The position numbers and the translations under genes are program-made. Below are positions 37,801-50,332 of a stretch of DNA of 64,000 nucleotides, piece by piece (the first letter of the stretch is position 1; each line of letters begins with the position of its first letter). The DNA lies in the NCBI GenBank assembly GCA_903813345.2, contig CAIIXF020000010.1, forward strand, positions 15,308,181-15,372,180, given 5' to 3'. The notes beneath the pieces are model-generated. The model was not told where the DNA came from, did not search any database, and worked only from the letters and a program-made list of their open reading frames with translations. The stretch is from Owenia fusiformis (lineage: Eukaryota; Annelida; Polychaeta; Sabellida; Oweniidae).

Positions 37801-40800
37801 ATATATCTGTTCAAAACGTTAAACATCATAATTAAATACTCTGGAATATCAAACATATGTAAAATGAAAACTATGGATATAGGTAAGTAGCATAAACGTA
37901 TATTATACCCGGATAATATAATACAAACGGAAACTGCAATCTATTCTTTGTTTGATTGTGTCTTCCTGAAGTTGATGTTCGCTATATTCAATATATACAT
38001 ATATTTCATATAAAGTACTAAATAAATAACGTACTAAATATTCTTTTAGAAAACTGGTTGAAAGAATGCCTAGAGGGAGGTACTAGAGTGACAGAAGTCA
38101 AAGTTGACAACATAGAAGCTGAATTACTTCTAACAAAAACCGGTAATAAATAATAACTAAGAAAATACCTGTATTATAAATATCGTAATATAAGAATTCG
38201 GTATTTTTATTAGGCCACCCACTACAAACCAAGTTTGATACATAATACTGTTTTTGGTTTTAATTTCAGAATATCAAAAGGAAAATAAGGTGGCGACAAA
38301 GCCACATTCAACCCCAAGAACATTGAAATGGTAAGTTGTTGAAAACGTTACTTTATTAATGAATGATGCACACAAAGGTGCAATTTAAACCAGGACCGGG
38401 TATAGAATGGCAAGTGATTTTGGACAGTCATATCTCTCATTATGAGTACTTTATTGCCGTAAATACTGTGGTTTGTATTTAAACATTAATGTTTTCTTTC
38501 AAGTGAAGTCCCCGTGATAATATAAATATCAATCAAATTCTCTGAAAAATTATGGATAAGGACCCCACCTTGTCACTTTTCTAAAAAGAGGATCTTGTTT
38601 TTCTCAATATACAGGGCGAGCAAAAAACGACACTATGTACCATCTCCTGGAGACAACCCCATACCCTATACAATCACTGGGGTTTGAATCAGGACTATTC
38701 GATTGGTGGTCATCAGGTGGTATCAGTTTAGGTACATTATGCAAATAATGTTTATTTTTCATGGCACACCACCTGTTTGATTGAGACGCTAAATATAAAA
38801 GTTAAATTTATAATGCACGGCTAGATTGTAACTTCAAATTTCATTCGGTATGCAAATTTTGGATCAAAAATTATAAAGTTTTTTTTTAAATGTGGCGTTT
38901 TTGGCCCACCCTGTAAACATATCACAATATTCTTCTACACTTTATTCATAACTTCTGAAAGGGGATGGATATTGACATGCGATACATTTAAAAACCACAC
39001 ATCCCATGTTATTTTCCCATAGGGAAAACTCATGCTATCCATTGTTTTCAGCATACTTTCGGTCATCGAAAATTGATATCTTCAACACTAGGCCAATCTT
39101 TCAAATTCAATACCATTCTCCCTTTGAAGAAGTTTTAGACCCCTTGTTGAATAACCTTTTCATGCAAAGTAAGAAAAGAAGATCCTCTTTTGTGTAAATA
39201 GGTTTAACATTTTGAAAAGAATGTTGACATGGGGTCCATATTCGTAGTTTTTCGAATTGTTCGATTAATATGTATATATTATCTTACGATAACACATATT
39301 AATTTACGATAACATACTGCGTTGATATTAAATGAGAAATGTCATATTTAAATTGAGAAAGGACCCATGGTAAAATATATGACTCCAAAATCATGCCAAA
39401 CTATACCCGGTCCTTTATTTACAATTGAGTAATGTGTCCTACACAGGTTATTGAACACATCAAAGGACGATTCTCGGTTTGGAGAACAGTCTCCTGGGCT
39501 AATAATTTTTTTCATGAAAAATATAGAAATATTACTCAAATTAAACTATGAATATTCAAAAGAGGACATTTAAATCTACAAGATGTAAAAATAACAAATT
39601 GGTCTGAAGCAGGGATAATGCTCAATTAGACTGATTCAATAAAATACAAGTCTTGATTTTGGGGAAAGAAGTTCATCAGTGTACTGCGCTAATATTTTTT
39701 TGCGAAAAATCTAAAAATATTTCCCAAATTAAATTATGACTATTCAAAAGAAGACATTCAAATCTATATTATGTAAAAAAAATCAAATTTGTCCGAAACA
39801 GGGATAATGCTCATTTAGATTGAATAACTTCGTTCTCCAGACTTTTGATGAAACATCCTGTATAAATGTAAGTTTGTATATATTGAAGGCTACAAGACAA
39901 CTACGAACTGGGAGAGGGTGTGTGTATTCCACGGAGTACCCTATACATCCATTACTTGGATTATTGCAACACAAACGACTGCCAGCCTGTTAATGCTGCC
40001 AGTTTTGGCAAGGTGAGTTGTTCATTGCTCGAGCTCGAGCCCATCTCCATTCTCTACAACTAATGTCGTTATTACAGTACATTCCATAACATGAACATGC
40101 ATGATTTGTCCAGCATTAGCATAAGCCTAAGTTACGGTTGGTACATAATTAAATAAAAATGCACCTATTGTGAAACCTGATACAAGTTTTATTTTTCTCT
40201 GCAGATAATACGACAACAGTTCCCACAAATAACAACTAGGAGACTTGGAACTCGTGGTCAATCAAAGTGAGTTTCTCTTTTTCGTTTCTTGTCTTCTTTA
40301 TTGGGATCGGAGAGGGATGTCCACCAAGACACATGCCTTTTTGAAAAGTGCTCTCAGAAACAATATTTTCAATAATACAGTACCTCATACACTATATTTA
40401 GGATTTTTATCGGTATCATATATTTTAGGTATCACTACTATGGGATCGCTATCAAAGAGACCTCGGTATACTACGAAGTAATCTTCTCCAGGAAAGGGCT
40501 ACAAAGGTACATGTACAATATAAATGGGCGTTATTTCATATCACATGTCTTATAGAGGGTGTACGTCTAGTATTTAGTTTGTCTATGTTCCAGATGTATC
40601 GTTTCTTGTTGGGTTCATTTTCTGTTCTTTTGTCTGTAGACTTGTATTTGTGCCACATTTTCATAAGTATTTATTACGACTTTGTATGTTCTAAATCTCA
40701 TTGACGTTACCTGCTTTTGTAACAATTTGTAAGACATATACACCATCTATTAATTAACAATAATCTTATTCGCCAAAAGCCAATAATATAGAGCAAAATA

Positions 40801-43800
40801 CAAGATGCAATACGAAATAACACATTCTAATGTATTATGAATTAAACATATAATATAAACACTATTATGCCGTCACTGTTTACCTTTTTAATTTATCACA
40901 TGCATAGTAGTGCATACCTATATATTTTATTGTTTCAATTTTGTAGTGGTGATGGTAAGAAGGACAGCAGTAAGCAATCCGTGTCATACTCTCCCCGCTC
41001 AAAATTAGGAACGATTTTACCAGATTTCCCAAGTCTTGATGAAGTCAAGCTTCCTCTTAGTGTCTCCAGAGAAAAGGTACTTTGATGTTTTAGTGGAATA
41101 GCAACTGCCTTTATTGAATATTTTAAGATATCGCACCAATCCGTTTATACCACCACTTAAAAATCTATGCCGCTCAATATTCTCAATATTTATAAGGTCA
41201 GTAATATTACCTATATCTACAGGGTGGGCCAAAAAATTTTGCAACCTTTTTAGAAGGCAAAAAAAGTATTATAACATTATGGTATTGACATGAAATTTTT
41301 TTTACAGAAACTTAAGGATAGGCATATTTTACCATTTAAATACTTAAGCTAATACTGACATCAAATTTTTTTGTCAGATGTTTGAATATTAATGGTAAAT
41401 TGTTCATGTGTCCGAGATTTACCGATTTTCCTAGAAAATGTGATTTTCTATCATTTTATGTGATCATCGATAGAACATTTGTTATGTTCACTAAATCTGC
41501 TGCAATCTTTGTTAAATGGTGTATTGGGCGGCTATTCATCAGGACTAATGAATCAAGGGGTATTTTGCTCCAGATATTCCATAGTGACTTTTGGCCTATG
41601 GTCAGGAGCGCTATCCTGCTGGAATATGTAATCACTTGGGGCTGAAAGAGCCCCCATTCTTGAAAGATGTCCCTTTAGAAGAAGATTAATCCTGAGTCGA
41701 ATGGCCACCCAATACACCAGATGCCAACCCCTGGGACTATCACACATGGGGGCACCTGGAGCAATGTATTGTAGTTAATGGTTATACCCCACAAATTATT
41801 GATCAACTATAAGAAGTTCTGCAGGATAAGTGGAGACGACTACCACAAGAACTGCTGGATCTCGCCATTGACCAGTTCAGTTCTCGTCTCCGTGTGATTG
41901 TTAAGGTGAAAGGCGGATGCATAGAACATTTGTTTAATAAATAATTAATACAGTGTAACAATATTACCATAGTGACTAGATCCTGATATAAACCTGTACT
42001 AGACATTGGTTAAACAGTTATCAAAGATTGTAGCAGATTTAGTAAACATAATGAATGTGTTATTGTTGATCACATAAAATCATAATGGTAAATGGTAAAT
42101 GGTAAATGTCAAAATGGTAAATCTCGGACAAATGAACAATTTACCATTAATATTCAAACATCTGACAAAAAAATTTGATGTCAGTATTAGCTTAAGTATT
42201 TAAATGGTAAAATATGCCTATCCTTAAGTTTCTGTAAAAAAATTTCATGTCAATACCATAATGTTATAATACTTTTTTTGCCTACCCTGTATATTACTTA
42301 TATCATCAACTTTATTGCAAATAACATTGGATAAACATGACATCTAGGGAGTAAACGACATATTAGCATTACAATTTATTTATTTAAATATCATCAGTAG
42401 TTTTATTGTATTGTGTATTCAGTTTTCAACGAGGTCGTTTCATGAATTAATAATAAATGAGTGAGAAACATTTTATAAGCCTTGAGAGGCATAAGCAACA
42501 CAACTTGTAATCAACAAACATTTACTAATGCTATTATCGAGTGAATATATTCATACATTGCATTGGCCTTTTTACATTGAACAGGACTTTGATGTATGCA
42601 ATTTGCACACTGTCTAGATGCACATTGAGTCTTACATATTAATACCTTTTTTGGTCAGTGTTACGTATGTTTTTGTTTGTAACACACGTCATTTTGCGTT
42701 GACATGAATGGAATGATCTTAATTAATCAAAAAAGATTGATATGTAGATCATGAATAAGGGAATACATATATAACCTTGTAGCCCAGACAATGCCACATA
42801 ATGTAGGCCTTGAACCCACAAACTATTAATACCTGTCAATGACTTGTTTATATTTTCTTGTTAAAAAAGTAAATCAATGTAACATGTAAATCTTCAGTAT
42901 AGTGAGCAAAATCTAGTATTAAGAACCTTTTAAATTTTAAAACTTGTGTTGTAGGTAACAACGTTCCTGATGATGTATCGAACGCATTGCCAACGAATTC
43001 TTGACACAGTTATCAGAGCAAACTTTGACGAGGTATGTGTGTCCTTTTACTTGCCTGCATGTGAAGTTGAGGTTGCATCAGGAAGGGTTGTTTTACATTG
43101 AAACTTTCCGTACATATGTGTGTCCGATTACTTGTTTGCATGCGAGGTTGAGATGTCATCAGAAAGGGTTGTCTTGCATTGAAACATTCCTCACATGTCT
43201 GTGTCCCATTATTTGTTTGCATGTGAAGTTGAGGTGTCACCAGGAAGGGTTGTTTTACATTGAAACTTTCCGTACATGTGTGTGTCTCATTACCTGTTTT
43301 CGTGTGAAGTTGAGAGGTCATCAGGAAGTTCAGGAAGCGTTGCCTTGCATTGAACCTTACTGTACATGTATACATTCTATTACTCTAGACATTGGTATAG
43401 AGGGTCAAGTGGGTATGGAGCGAGGGTGTAAGTCACTACCAGTACACTGTGCATTATATCATTTTATCAAAAACAGTATTGTCAAACAAATGTGAAATAT
43501 CCAACTAATAAGTATGCATGGCATCTGGCAAACAAGCTTAAACCTCACTTCACACAGTCCGCAATAAAAATGGTTTGTTTCATCATAATTTTTCTATTAC
43601 AGGTACAGAGTTTCCTGCTTCACTTTTGGCAAGGTATGCCAGACCATATCATTCCTGTACTGGGCTACCCTGTCATTGCCAACCTGATTGGTATATGTGA
43701 CTCAATCACTTACAGTGCTGTCTCCAATGTATTAATGCCTTCCGTACTCCAGCCATTGCCGGAAAGGTATACTTTTTCAAACTATTTCAACATTTATTAT

Positions 43801-46800
43801 CAATAATACTGTAGATTTCTGTTAATTCTAGCTTCAAAGTCTGTTCATTCACGACGAAACAATGCAATTTTCAAAAGGATGTGTGATCTAGTGCCTTATT
43901 TGATGAGCTGTAACAGGATCGGTTACACAGAGGCTCACAAGTCAGAAATTTATCTATATTAGCGATTTTATATCACCAGTGGTATAATAAGATTGAAACA
44001 GAATGAAATGATTTTGAACTTTATTAAACGTTATTTTGGTTCAATGAGTGTCAACTAATACACTAAACACACGGGAATATACATTTGCCATTGTCACCTA
44101 AAATGTATTAAAATATGTCAAGTTTCCAATTTCTTATTCTCATTTATTTGATGAAAGATATATATCTCATTTTCGTTAAACATGACTTCCTAAGATGCTA
44201 TATTAAAAATATTTTCCATAAAGTATCTGTGCATTCAGGGGAAGGATGGGTTAATATAACAAAGTAACCTGTCTAGCGTTTTATTTTCACTATTTCGAAA
44301 ATATATCAAAAGATATTTATTGAATTTGCATTATAGTTCATCCCTTCATAGTGGTATTTACTGAATAATATGACAAAGATATGTTGCAGAAAAATAGGCG
44401 TGGCATTTTAAGTTAGATTCATATTTTCAGGGTTGTTTTTCATATTATAATTTACTTGACATCCACCCCACTGTTTTATACATTCTACATTCCAAGGTTG
44501 CTATGTTTTAATTTTAGACTTTTCACATTTTGCAATTATCCACAAAAAGTACACAGCTATTGATATTTCCATGAACACACCGGACATGTCAGTTTTTTAA
44601 TGAAACATTGACACTAATTATGTTTACTAACAATATGTAACATATCCTATCACTTCATTAGTACAGTGATTAGTCCAGTGTATTGTGCAATTTTATATTT
44701 ACCATGACTCAAAAACTATGCTATAGGATGTGTTGCATTTCATATTTATTATTGTCTATGTACGTTTGGTTATTTATTTTATATTTTTGAGCCATATTTA
44801 GAATTAGTGTATATTTGTATAAAATATTTCAGAATGAGGACATTTATATTTATGATGTAATTCCTTTTGTCATGATCATTTTCTATATTTTTATCCACCC
44901 TAGTATTTCTTATTTTAATGAAACGCCATTGCCATGTCTGTGTTTCAGTCTAACTGCAGTAATCAGGAAGTTCTCCAGAGATTTAGAAGGCTGGGTCAAA
45001 GCTGCATTGGAGAACCTGCCTGATAATCTGAAACTTGTGAAACTTGATTGTAAGTTCATGTGCTAAAAACTAAGTCAACTATTGTAAAAAATGTCATAAA
45101 ATGTGATAATTGATTGTGACAGAAATGAAATAGATAAGCAATTATATCGACATTTGAACTTGGAATTTTAACAATTTGCTATCTTGAAAGTAATGCAACT
45201 GTAGAACAATACTAATTTACAACAATGGCTTAAACAAGTGCCATACCAAGTTTTACATATATCTTAATAAATATCACATCAGATAAATTTATACCACATA
45301 TTGCTTAATTTATACTACAATACCGTTCTTAAAGAACCCGAAAACAGCATATTCTATAATTATCCAATAAATCTATAGTTATTGAAACCAAGAAGGACAA
45401 GATTTTCACTGTCTTTCAGTATGTAGGCGATTCTCTCAGTTATTAAAACGCCAGACATCATTGAACCATCTTTGTCAAGCATCACGTAGTGTTATCCACA
45501 ACTCTGACATAACGGCACAGATGCTAGATGATTGGTCCATGGTCGATTTAGAAAGTATATGTAAGCAGACCCTGTACACAATGGACCGGTTCAATGAAAG
45601 GGACTTCATCTTGTTATCAGATTGTAAGGAAATACCGTATTTAGACATTATTCACATGGTTAATTCATTTGAACACTGTACACATTAGGATTGCACGACT
45701 AATATTATGGTCTCACAGGCCACTGTATAACTACCATATATTATTAAAATACTGTATTAACTCATCAATGATTTCAAAACTGAAGACAAACTACTTTAGA
45801 ATACCAAATTCGTTGTATTAATACCCTTTGCATTCGTTTGACTTCACTTCTTAAAAGAGAGCTTCGTCTTCTTGTAGTTTAACTAGACTTTGCATGCAGG
45901 GTATTGTATTAACGCCCTTCATTGATAATGTTGCTATGTTGTTTATTGTTTCCAGTATACAGGGAGTTTGAGCTATTGCTTGAGGACGAGGCTCCATTGG
46001 AATCTTATGCTGAATGGCTTGACTCCATGGTAGAGAGATGTGTAGAAAAGGTATGAGACATTGTTAACACTCCCTTCCTTTGTTTGTATTCTACACCATT
46101 TTGATAGTGAACAGTTAACATTAGATGATCATGAGATCGTTAGTACATCTTCTCGGACGTTTAGAGCTTGCTTCCGTACACTTAGTCTATTTGAAAACAA
46201 TTATTTCTTGTAGCCCTGTTCTTACATGTGTTCATCACAAGTCTTATATTTTTTAATTCTTATTAATTAATACTCAAATGGGTCATGTTTCTGTCTTTCT
46301 CTCTAGCCATGCAAAAAGAAGGATATGCCACTGAACCGAGTAGCTCGCCAGTTCCTTTTGATATGGTCCTGCTTTGGTACCAGAGTAATCAGAGATATGA
46401 CTCTTCATAGCGCTCCAAGTTTTGGTAAATTTATTATGAAAACATTCACTTTTAAAACTTCTTATTTTCCTTTATATTTTGAGAACCAGACTGGCAAGGG
46501 ACACGTAACGACACTTATTTTAACGACACATGGACAAAGAATCGAAATCAGCAAAATAAAATAAAATGTTTAAAAAATTGAAACATTTTATTAAAGGGGA
46601 ATACGTTAACAAATTACTGAACCTTGTATCAAATTCTGCATGAGTCTGCCTGTAATTGTATTAGAACCTTTTTTCTATTCTAGGATCGTTCCACCTCGTA
46701 CACCTGATGTTTGATGACTATGTGCTGTATAAGGTCGAGCAGCTTCATAATGCTGAGAGGACATCTCATCTACAGTTACTCATTAGAGGTCTTCCTTTAC

Positions 46801-48801
46801 CAGATTTCACAGATGAGTTGGTTCTACCTAAGCCTTGTCTAGATGGCCTCAATAACCCTTGTTCGAGCAGACTTAGCGTTTCACCTTATTCCACTGGATC
46901 AATTGCCCAACTAGAACCCTGTCAACTTGTAACCCCACATTCTAATAAAGATGCTACAGGTGAGGTTTGGCTGAATACACGCAACATCATGTCTATCATT
47001 GGTGTTTTTTAATAATAGTGATATGACTATGCTATTATGACAAACTTGCATCAATATTACTTTCAGAGCATTGCAAATTGGGCTTGAATAGAGGTTTTTC
47101 AATGATCCAACCATATGAAACAGACAAGAGCCGGCTACAAATTTCACATTCCGATCAATATTCTCAGCAAGCAAGTCCAACTTATGATAACTCAGCACAA
47201 TCAGTAGGCGTATCACAAGGGTGAGCATATACTTCAAGATGTGTGTTATCCATGTAGTACCAGTATATATAAATTGTGTAAAAAGTAAATTACTTGGAAA
47301 GGGCTGTGCTTAAGAAACACCTACACAGTCATGATGACATAATTGACAGGGTTTGCTATTGCTTTACTATACTCCTTGCTGTAGTATCACTTAATGCACT
47401 TCGGTAACATATGAAAATGGTAGTTGTGTGTGTGTATAGTATTATAATTTATCATTATCATGTTTAATTTATAGTTTAATTATTATACATTTTTGATTTA
47501 TGTTTGTACTATTAATGCATGTTTTACATCAATGTAATACCAAATACATACATAATTGATTTTAGGTGTCCGAGTCCTAGATATCCCTCAAGTAGCAATT
47601 ACAGTCATTTTTCAAATACCATGGGACAAGGGTTTACTACAGAGATCCTAAACAATCAGGTATGTGTAAAATTGACGATTCCTTTTCAGAGGAATTTACC
47701 AATGTAGAGTGAATGTCATATTTCCAGAGAAGTACATGTAAACGTTGTCATGCAATCAAATGTGAGAGTAAAAATGAATTATTTTAATTGACCTGATATT
47801 CGGTCAGTAATACATATTTAATCAATAACTTATAACTACGGTATGCATAGCCTATATTATGTTTCTTCGTTCGCCTGTGGTTAAGTTGACCAACCATGCT
47901 ACATTAATTCACATGTTTTATGCCTCACAATATTTCATGTATCTTACTCGAATCATTTAACTTATATTTTAATATCACAGTAAAGAAAACAACCGGACAC
48001 AAATCATTTGTTTATTACAAATCAGAATCTAATTTTGATTTTTGATTTCAGAGTGTTTTTCCAGTTAGACATACAGGTCTTAGAGAAGATTGGTCAATTT
48101 CACAGCAGTTAAACAGGTGAATAAGCATCCCGATCCTTGGTCCAAGGGTATTTCATTTCTTTCTATTAAGCTTAAATGAAGTCATTTGAAGAAGGATGGT
48201 AAATACTACCATGTGAGATATTTGTGTAGTTTATTGTTCAATCCAGCAAATGCTCTTAGGCGCAAATTCGAAAATACGATTGTCATTTGAATATATTCCC
48301 ACGCCTACAAATAATGCTCAGAAAGCCATATGATAGGTCATAAATATATTGGAATTTTGACGTTTTGTTCTTAACAGATAACATAAGATGATATATATTT
48401 CTAACATCAGCATATTTGAATTTCACATTAGGCTTTTATTATGGACTTTATCCAGCCATGCGTATTTAATGTCTACATATTTCATGTTATTGTTTATTAT
48501 GTAAACGTCAGTTGTTTTTTATTACAGTAGCGGTACGAACAACACGTCCTACCAATCAAGTGACATGGTCCCTAATAACTACAACACACATCAGGGGTAT
48601 TCCAACCACGATTCCTATGAACATTCTGTTGCCAATAGTTACAGGCAGCTGAATACAGACAGTTTCTATAACAGCCATGCTGCTATAAGTCTAGTTGCTA
48701 GCAAACGAAAATTAGAATCAGTTGAAGAAATGGGACCCAGGAGACAAAGAAACAGGACATATGAACCATTGCCCCACGCATCATCTTATGGCAGGGCTTA
48801 A
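34845..48801 (+). CDS. RFX4: RFX4-like transcription factor, 18 coding exons
   Basis: A winged-helix regulator binding X-box DNA; the family governs ciliary and neural genes. Alternative first exons 34845-34866 or 37864-37882, then 38050-38142, 38270-38330, 39889-40012, 40205-40266, 40429-40506, 40947-41076, 42955-43032, 43603-43766, 44949-45049, 45420-45623, 45956-46050, 46307-46424, 46684-46959, 47067-47220, 47566-47659, 48052-48116, 48528-48801. All joins are in phase, giving 729 or 730 residues, close to human RFX4. The DNA-binding domain spans about residues 55-135 ([50 protein letters not shown]). The conserved B, C and dimerisation regions follow ([55 protein letters not shown]). The C-terminus is Ser/Asn/Tyr-rich and less conserved. 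RFX6 is a less likely assignment. Confidence 0.96.
35405..35710. repeat. GGGGAGACCGGGG-type repeat fragments with nested insert
   Basis: GGGGAGACCGGGGCAAAACG at 35419 is echoed by GTACCGGGGTAAGACAGGAC at about 35651 and GGGGAAAACGGGATGCAC at about 35676. Copy 4 of the dispersed GCATTAA/TTGTTACAGA family (minus, about 35500-35575) lies between. The pattern suggests a TE terminus, family unassigned. Confidence 0.5.
35500..35575 (-). repeat. Dispersed GCATTAA...TTGTTACAGA repeat, copy 4
   Basis: The reverse complement has AATGCATTAACATGC, then CACCACCTGCCATTTG and TTACAGACGCC, the closest match to the copy at 12277. Confidence 0.7.
37864..37882 (+). other. RFX4-like alternative first exon B
   Basis: ATG opens six codons and one base before GTAAGT, a strong donor. 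The joined start resembles the MD..E.W start of vertebrate RFX4, which favours this as the orthologous start. Confidence 0.65.
38393..39413. mobile_element. Inverted-repeat element between RFX4-like exons 3 and 4
   Basis: GGACCGGGTATAGAATGGCA at the left is mirrored by TGCCAAACTATACCCGGTCC at the right, and GGACCCCA/TGGGGTCC blocks lie further in. A smaller TA-flanked element (38612-38913) is nested inside. A related fragment occurs at 58745-58990. No transposase is seen. Confidence 0.75.
38612..38913. mobile_element. 302-bp TA-flanked MITE, nested
   Basis: CAGGGCGAGCAAAAAACG at the left is mirrored by CGTTTTTGGCCCACCCTG at the right, with TA on each side. No ORF. Confidence 0.8.
39480..39835. 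repeat. ~189-bp tandem duplication before RFX4-like exon 4
   Basis: ATTCAAAAGA with its surroundings recurs at 39553 and 39742; the copies share TAATATTTTTTT-type, AAATTAAA and GCAGGGATAATGCTCA-like blocks and have diverged moderately. Confidence 0.75.
41220..42289. mobile_element. Tc1/mariner element in RFX4-like intron, internally inverted
   Basis: CAGGGTGGGCCAAAAAATTT at the left and TTTTTTTGCCTACCCTG at the right are flanked by TA, with ~200-bp inverted arms. Transposase remnants lie inside on opposite strands: the middle catalytic block ([10 protein letters not shown]) on the minus strand near 41600-41645, and the third block ([13 protein letters not shown]) plus the C-terminus ([11 protein letters not shown]) on the plus strand near 41720-41940. 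Confidence 0.88.
43038..43385 (+). repeat. 81-bp minisatellite next to RFX4-like exon 8 donor
   Basis: GTGAAGTTGA-like words recur at 43061, 43142, 43223 and 43304, an exact 81-base period with four copies. The array begins within a few bases of the exon 8 splice donor at 43033. Because 81 is a multiple of three, long ORFs run through it on both strands, but they lack homology. Confidence 0.92.
45818..45905 (+). repeat. ~85-bp module shared with 32088-32165
   Basis: It starts AATACCCTTTGCATTCG and ends GCATGCAGGGTATT, so the ends are inverted (ATACCCT/AGGGTAT), with GACTTCACTTCTTAAAA inside. It lies in the intron before RFX4-like exon 12 and may be a very short MITE. Confidence 0.7.
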
Positions 48802-50332
48802 GATCTGATTGACTTCTGGTCATATTGACCGACAGATCGGTTGATACAGATATGTATTATACTAAATATGTATTTAGAACCTGAATAAAAGTTTCATTCT
48901 ATATATAATGTTGAATTTATACAAACTTGGCCTCATTTTACTTGATTTCCTTCAATCTCCGCTGACGTAATCCTTCAGACTTAGGGTTAAGAGGTGTATA
49001 TATCCCAAATTCCAAACATTCAGTTCAACTGAGACGTACGTGAAAAATAGTATACAAATATTTCATACTATTGAGGTGAATACCTGTCCATCTTTCAATG
49101 ATTCTACCAAGGTGTATTTACCATAGGGAAAGGCCGGAGGAATACATCTTGCAGGATCATTGAGAGTGCACCAGGTAATCACCGAATTTAGTATGAATTA
49201 TTTGTTTATCATTCACTGTTGTTTTCGCCTCTCTCTTATTGGGAATGTCTTACAAGTATGATTAGAACTCATTAGTATTTTATATAGACAATTCCCAACA
49301 TTGAATTCAATTCAACCTTGAGTATGTTAGTCTTAGTCAACCTTCTAGGTCAACGTCATATGATTTACTGAGCACTAGTTCATAAACTAATCGCTCTTTT
49401 ATCCCTTTTCAATTTTATTGTCTGTGTAAATTACATAATATTTTATTATTTTCCTCACTTGATATTTTTAGATTAACGCTGGACGAACAACGTCACAGTT
49501 TGTGAATAAGTCTCACCAGATAATACAATTTGATTAATCATGTAATTGGAATATTCTTAGAAACATTTACTAGCCTAGATATGATAAAACAATTTGATTC
49601 AACAGATGATTGAATAAGTGTAACTGGTCAGCATTCACTAAAATAAAAGTTTTACATACAACCACCCTCCCATATGAACTAAGTAGAGAAGCATAGTCAC
49701 ACAACTGGTCATGGAGGATGACACAGATTTATTGTTTATACTGTTGAAGTGTTTTCTCACTTTTAACGAAAAAAGGAAAGATATAATGTTAAAAAGAAAT
49801 ATTTTCACATATTTCGAGACGAAAACGTCAAAGATAAAATGTTAACATGACCATCGAGGTCAAACATCCTAGTTATACACTAGCATGTTTCTTAGAACAC
49901 CAATTTTGTTTGGAGATTTAAATAGTAAACAATTTTCTGGGATTGAAACATTATGATTTATTTCTTAATTTTACCCCTTGGTGATGAAAGGGTTAATTTT
50001 TAAACGTTGTCACTAGCAAACCTCCGAAAGCATGTCAGATCCTTAAAACTGACACAACTAGCAGACTTAAGTACCAAGATCTCATTACGCTTTGGACATG
50101 CTTGGTAATAAAACAAGTCTTGCAAAAGTTATGTTATCTGTAGTTTAAGTTTCATTGAAGTTGTTTACATAATTTCATAATCATTTTGTAACAGTCAGCT
50201 ATAACAACGAGTTGTTTGTTTATTAGGTCATATAAAGCATAAATAGCCTTTCGATATTTAATTCAAAAATGGAAGTCGAAATTAACGGTTAAACTGCATT
50301 TTGATTGATCTTATTTGGAGCATATTACTGAA
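48802..50332. other. Gap between RFX4-like gene and first VWA gene
   Basis: AATAAA at 48884-48889 is a good polyadenylation signal for the RFX4-like gene, about 85 bases after its stop. The rest is AT-rich with no coding exon or obvious repeat. Confidence 0.6.

Noticed and set aside
43001-43495. 164-residue Cys-rich ORF with repeated CLHVKLR-like units
   Set aside because: It follows from the 81-bp intronic minisatellite, whose period is a multiple of three; the frame differs from the RFX4-like exon and a stop follows soon if exon 8 is read through.
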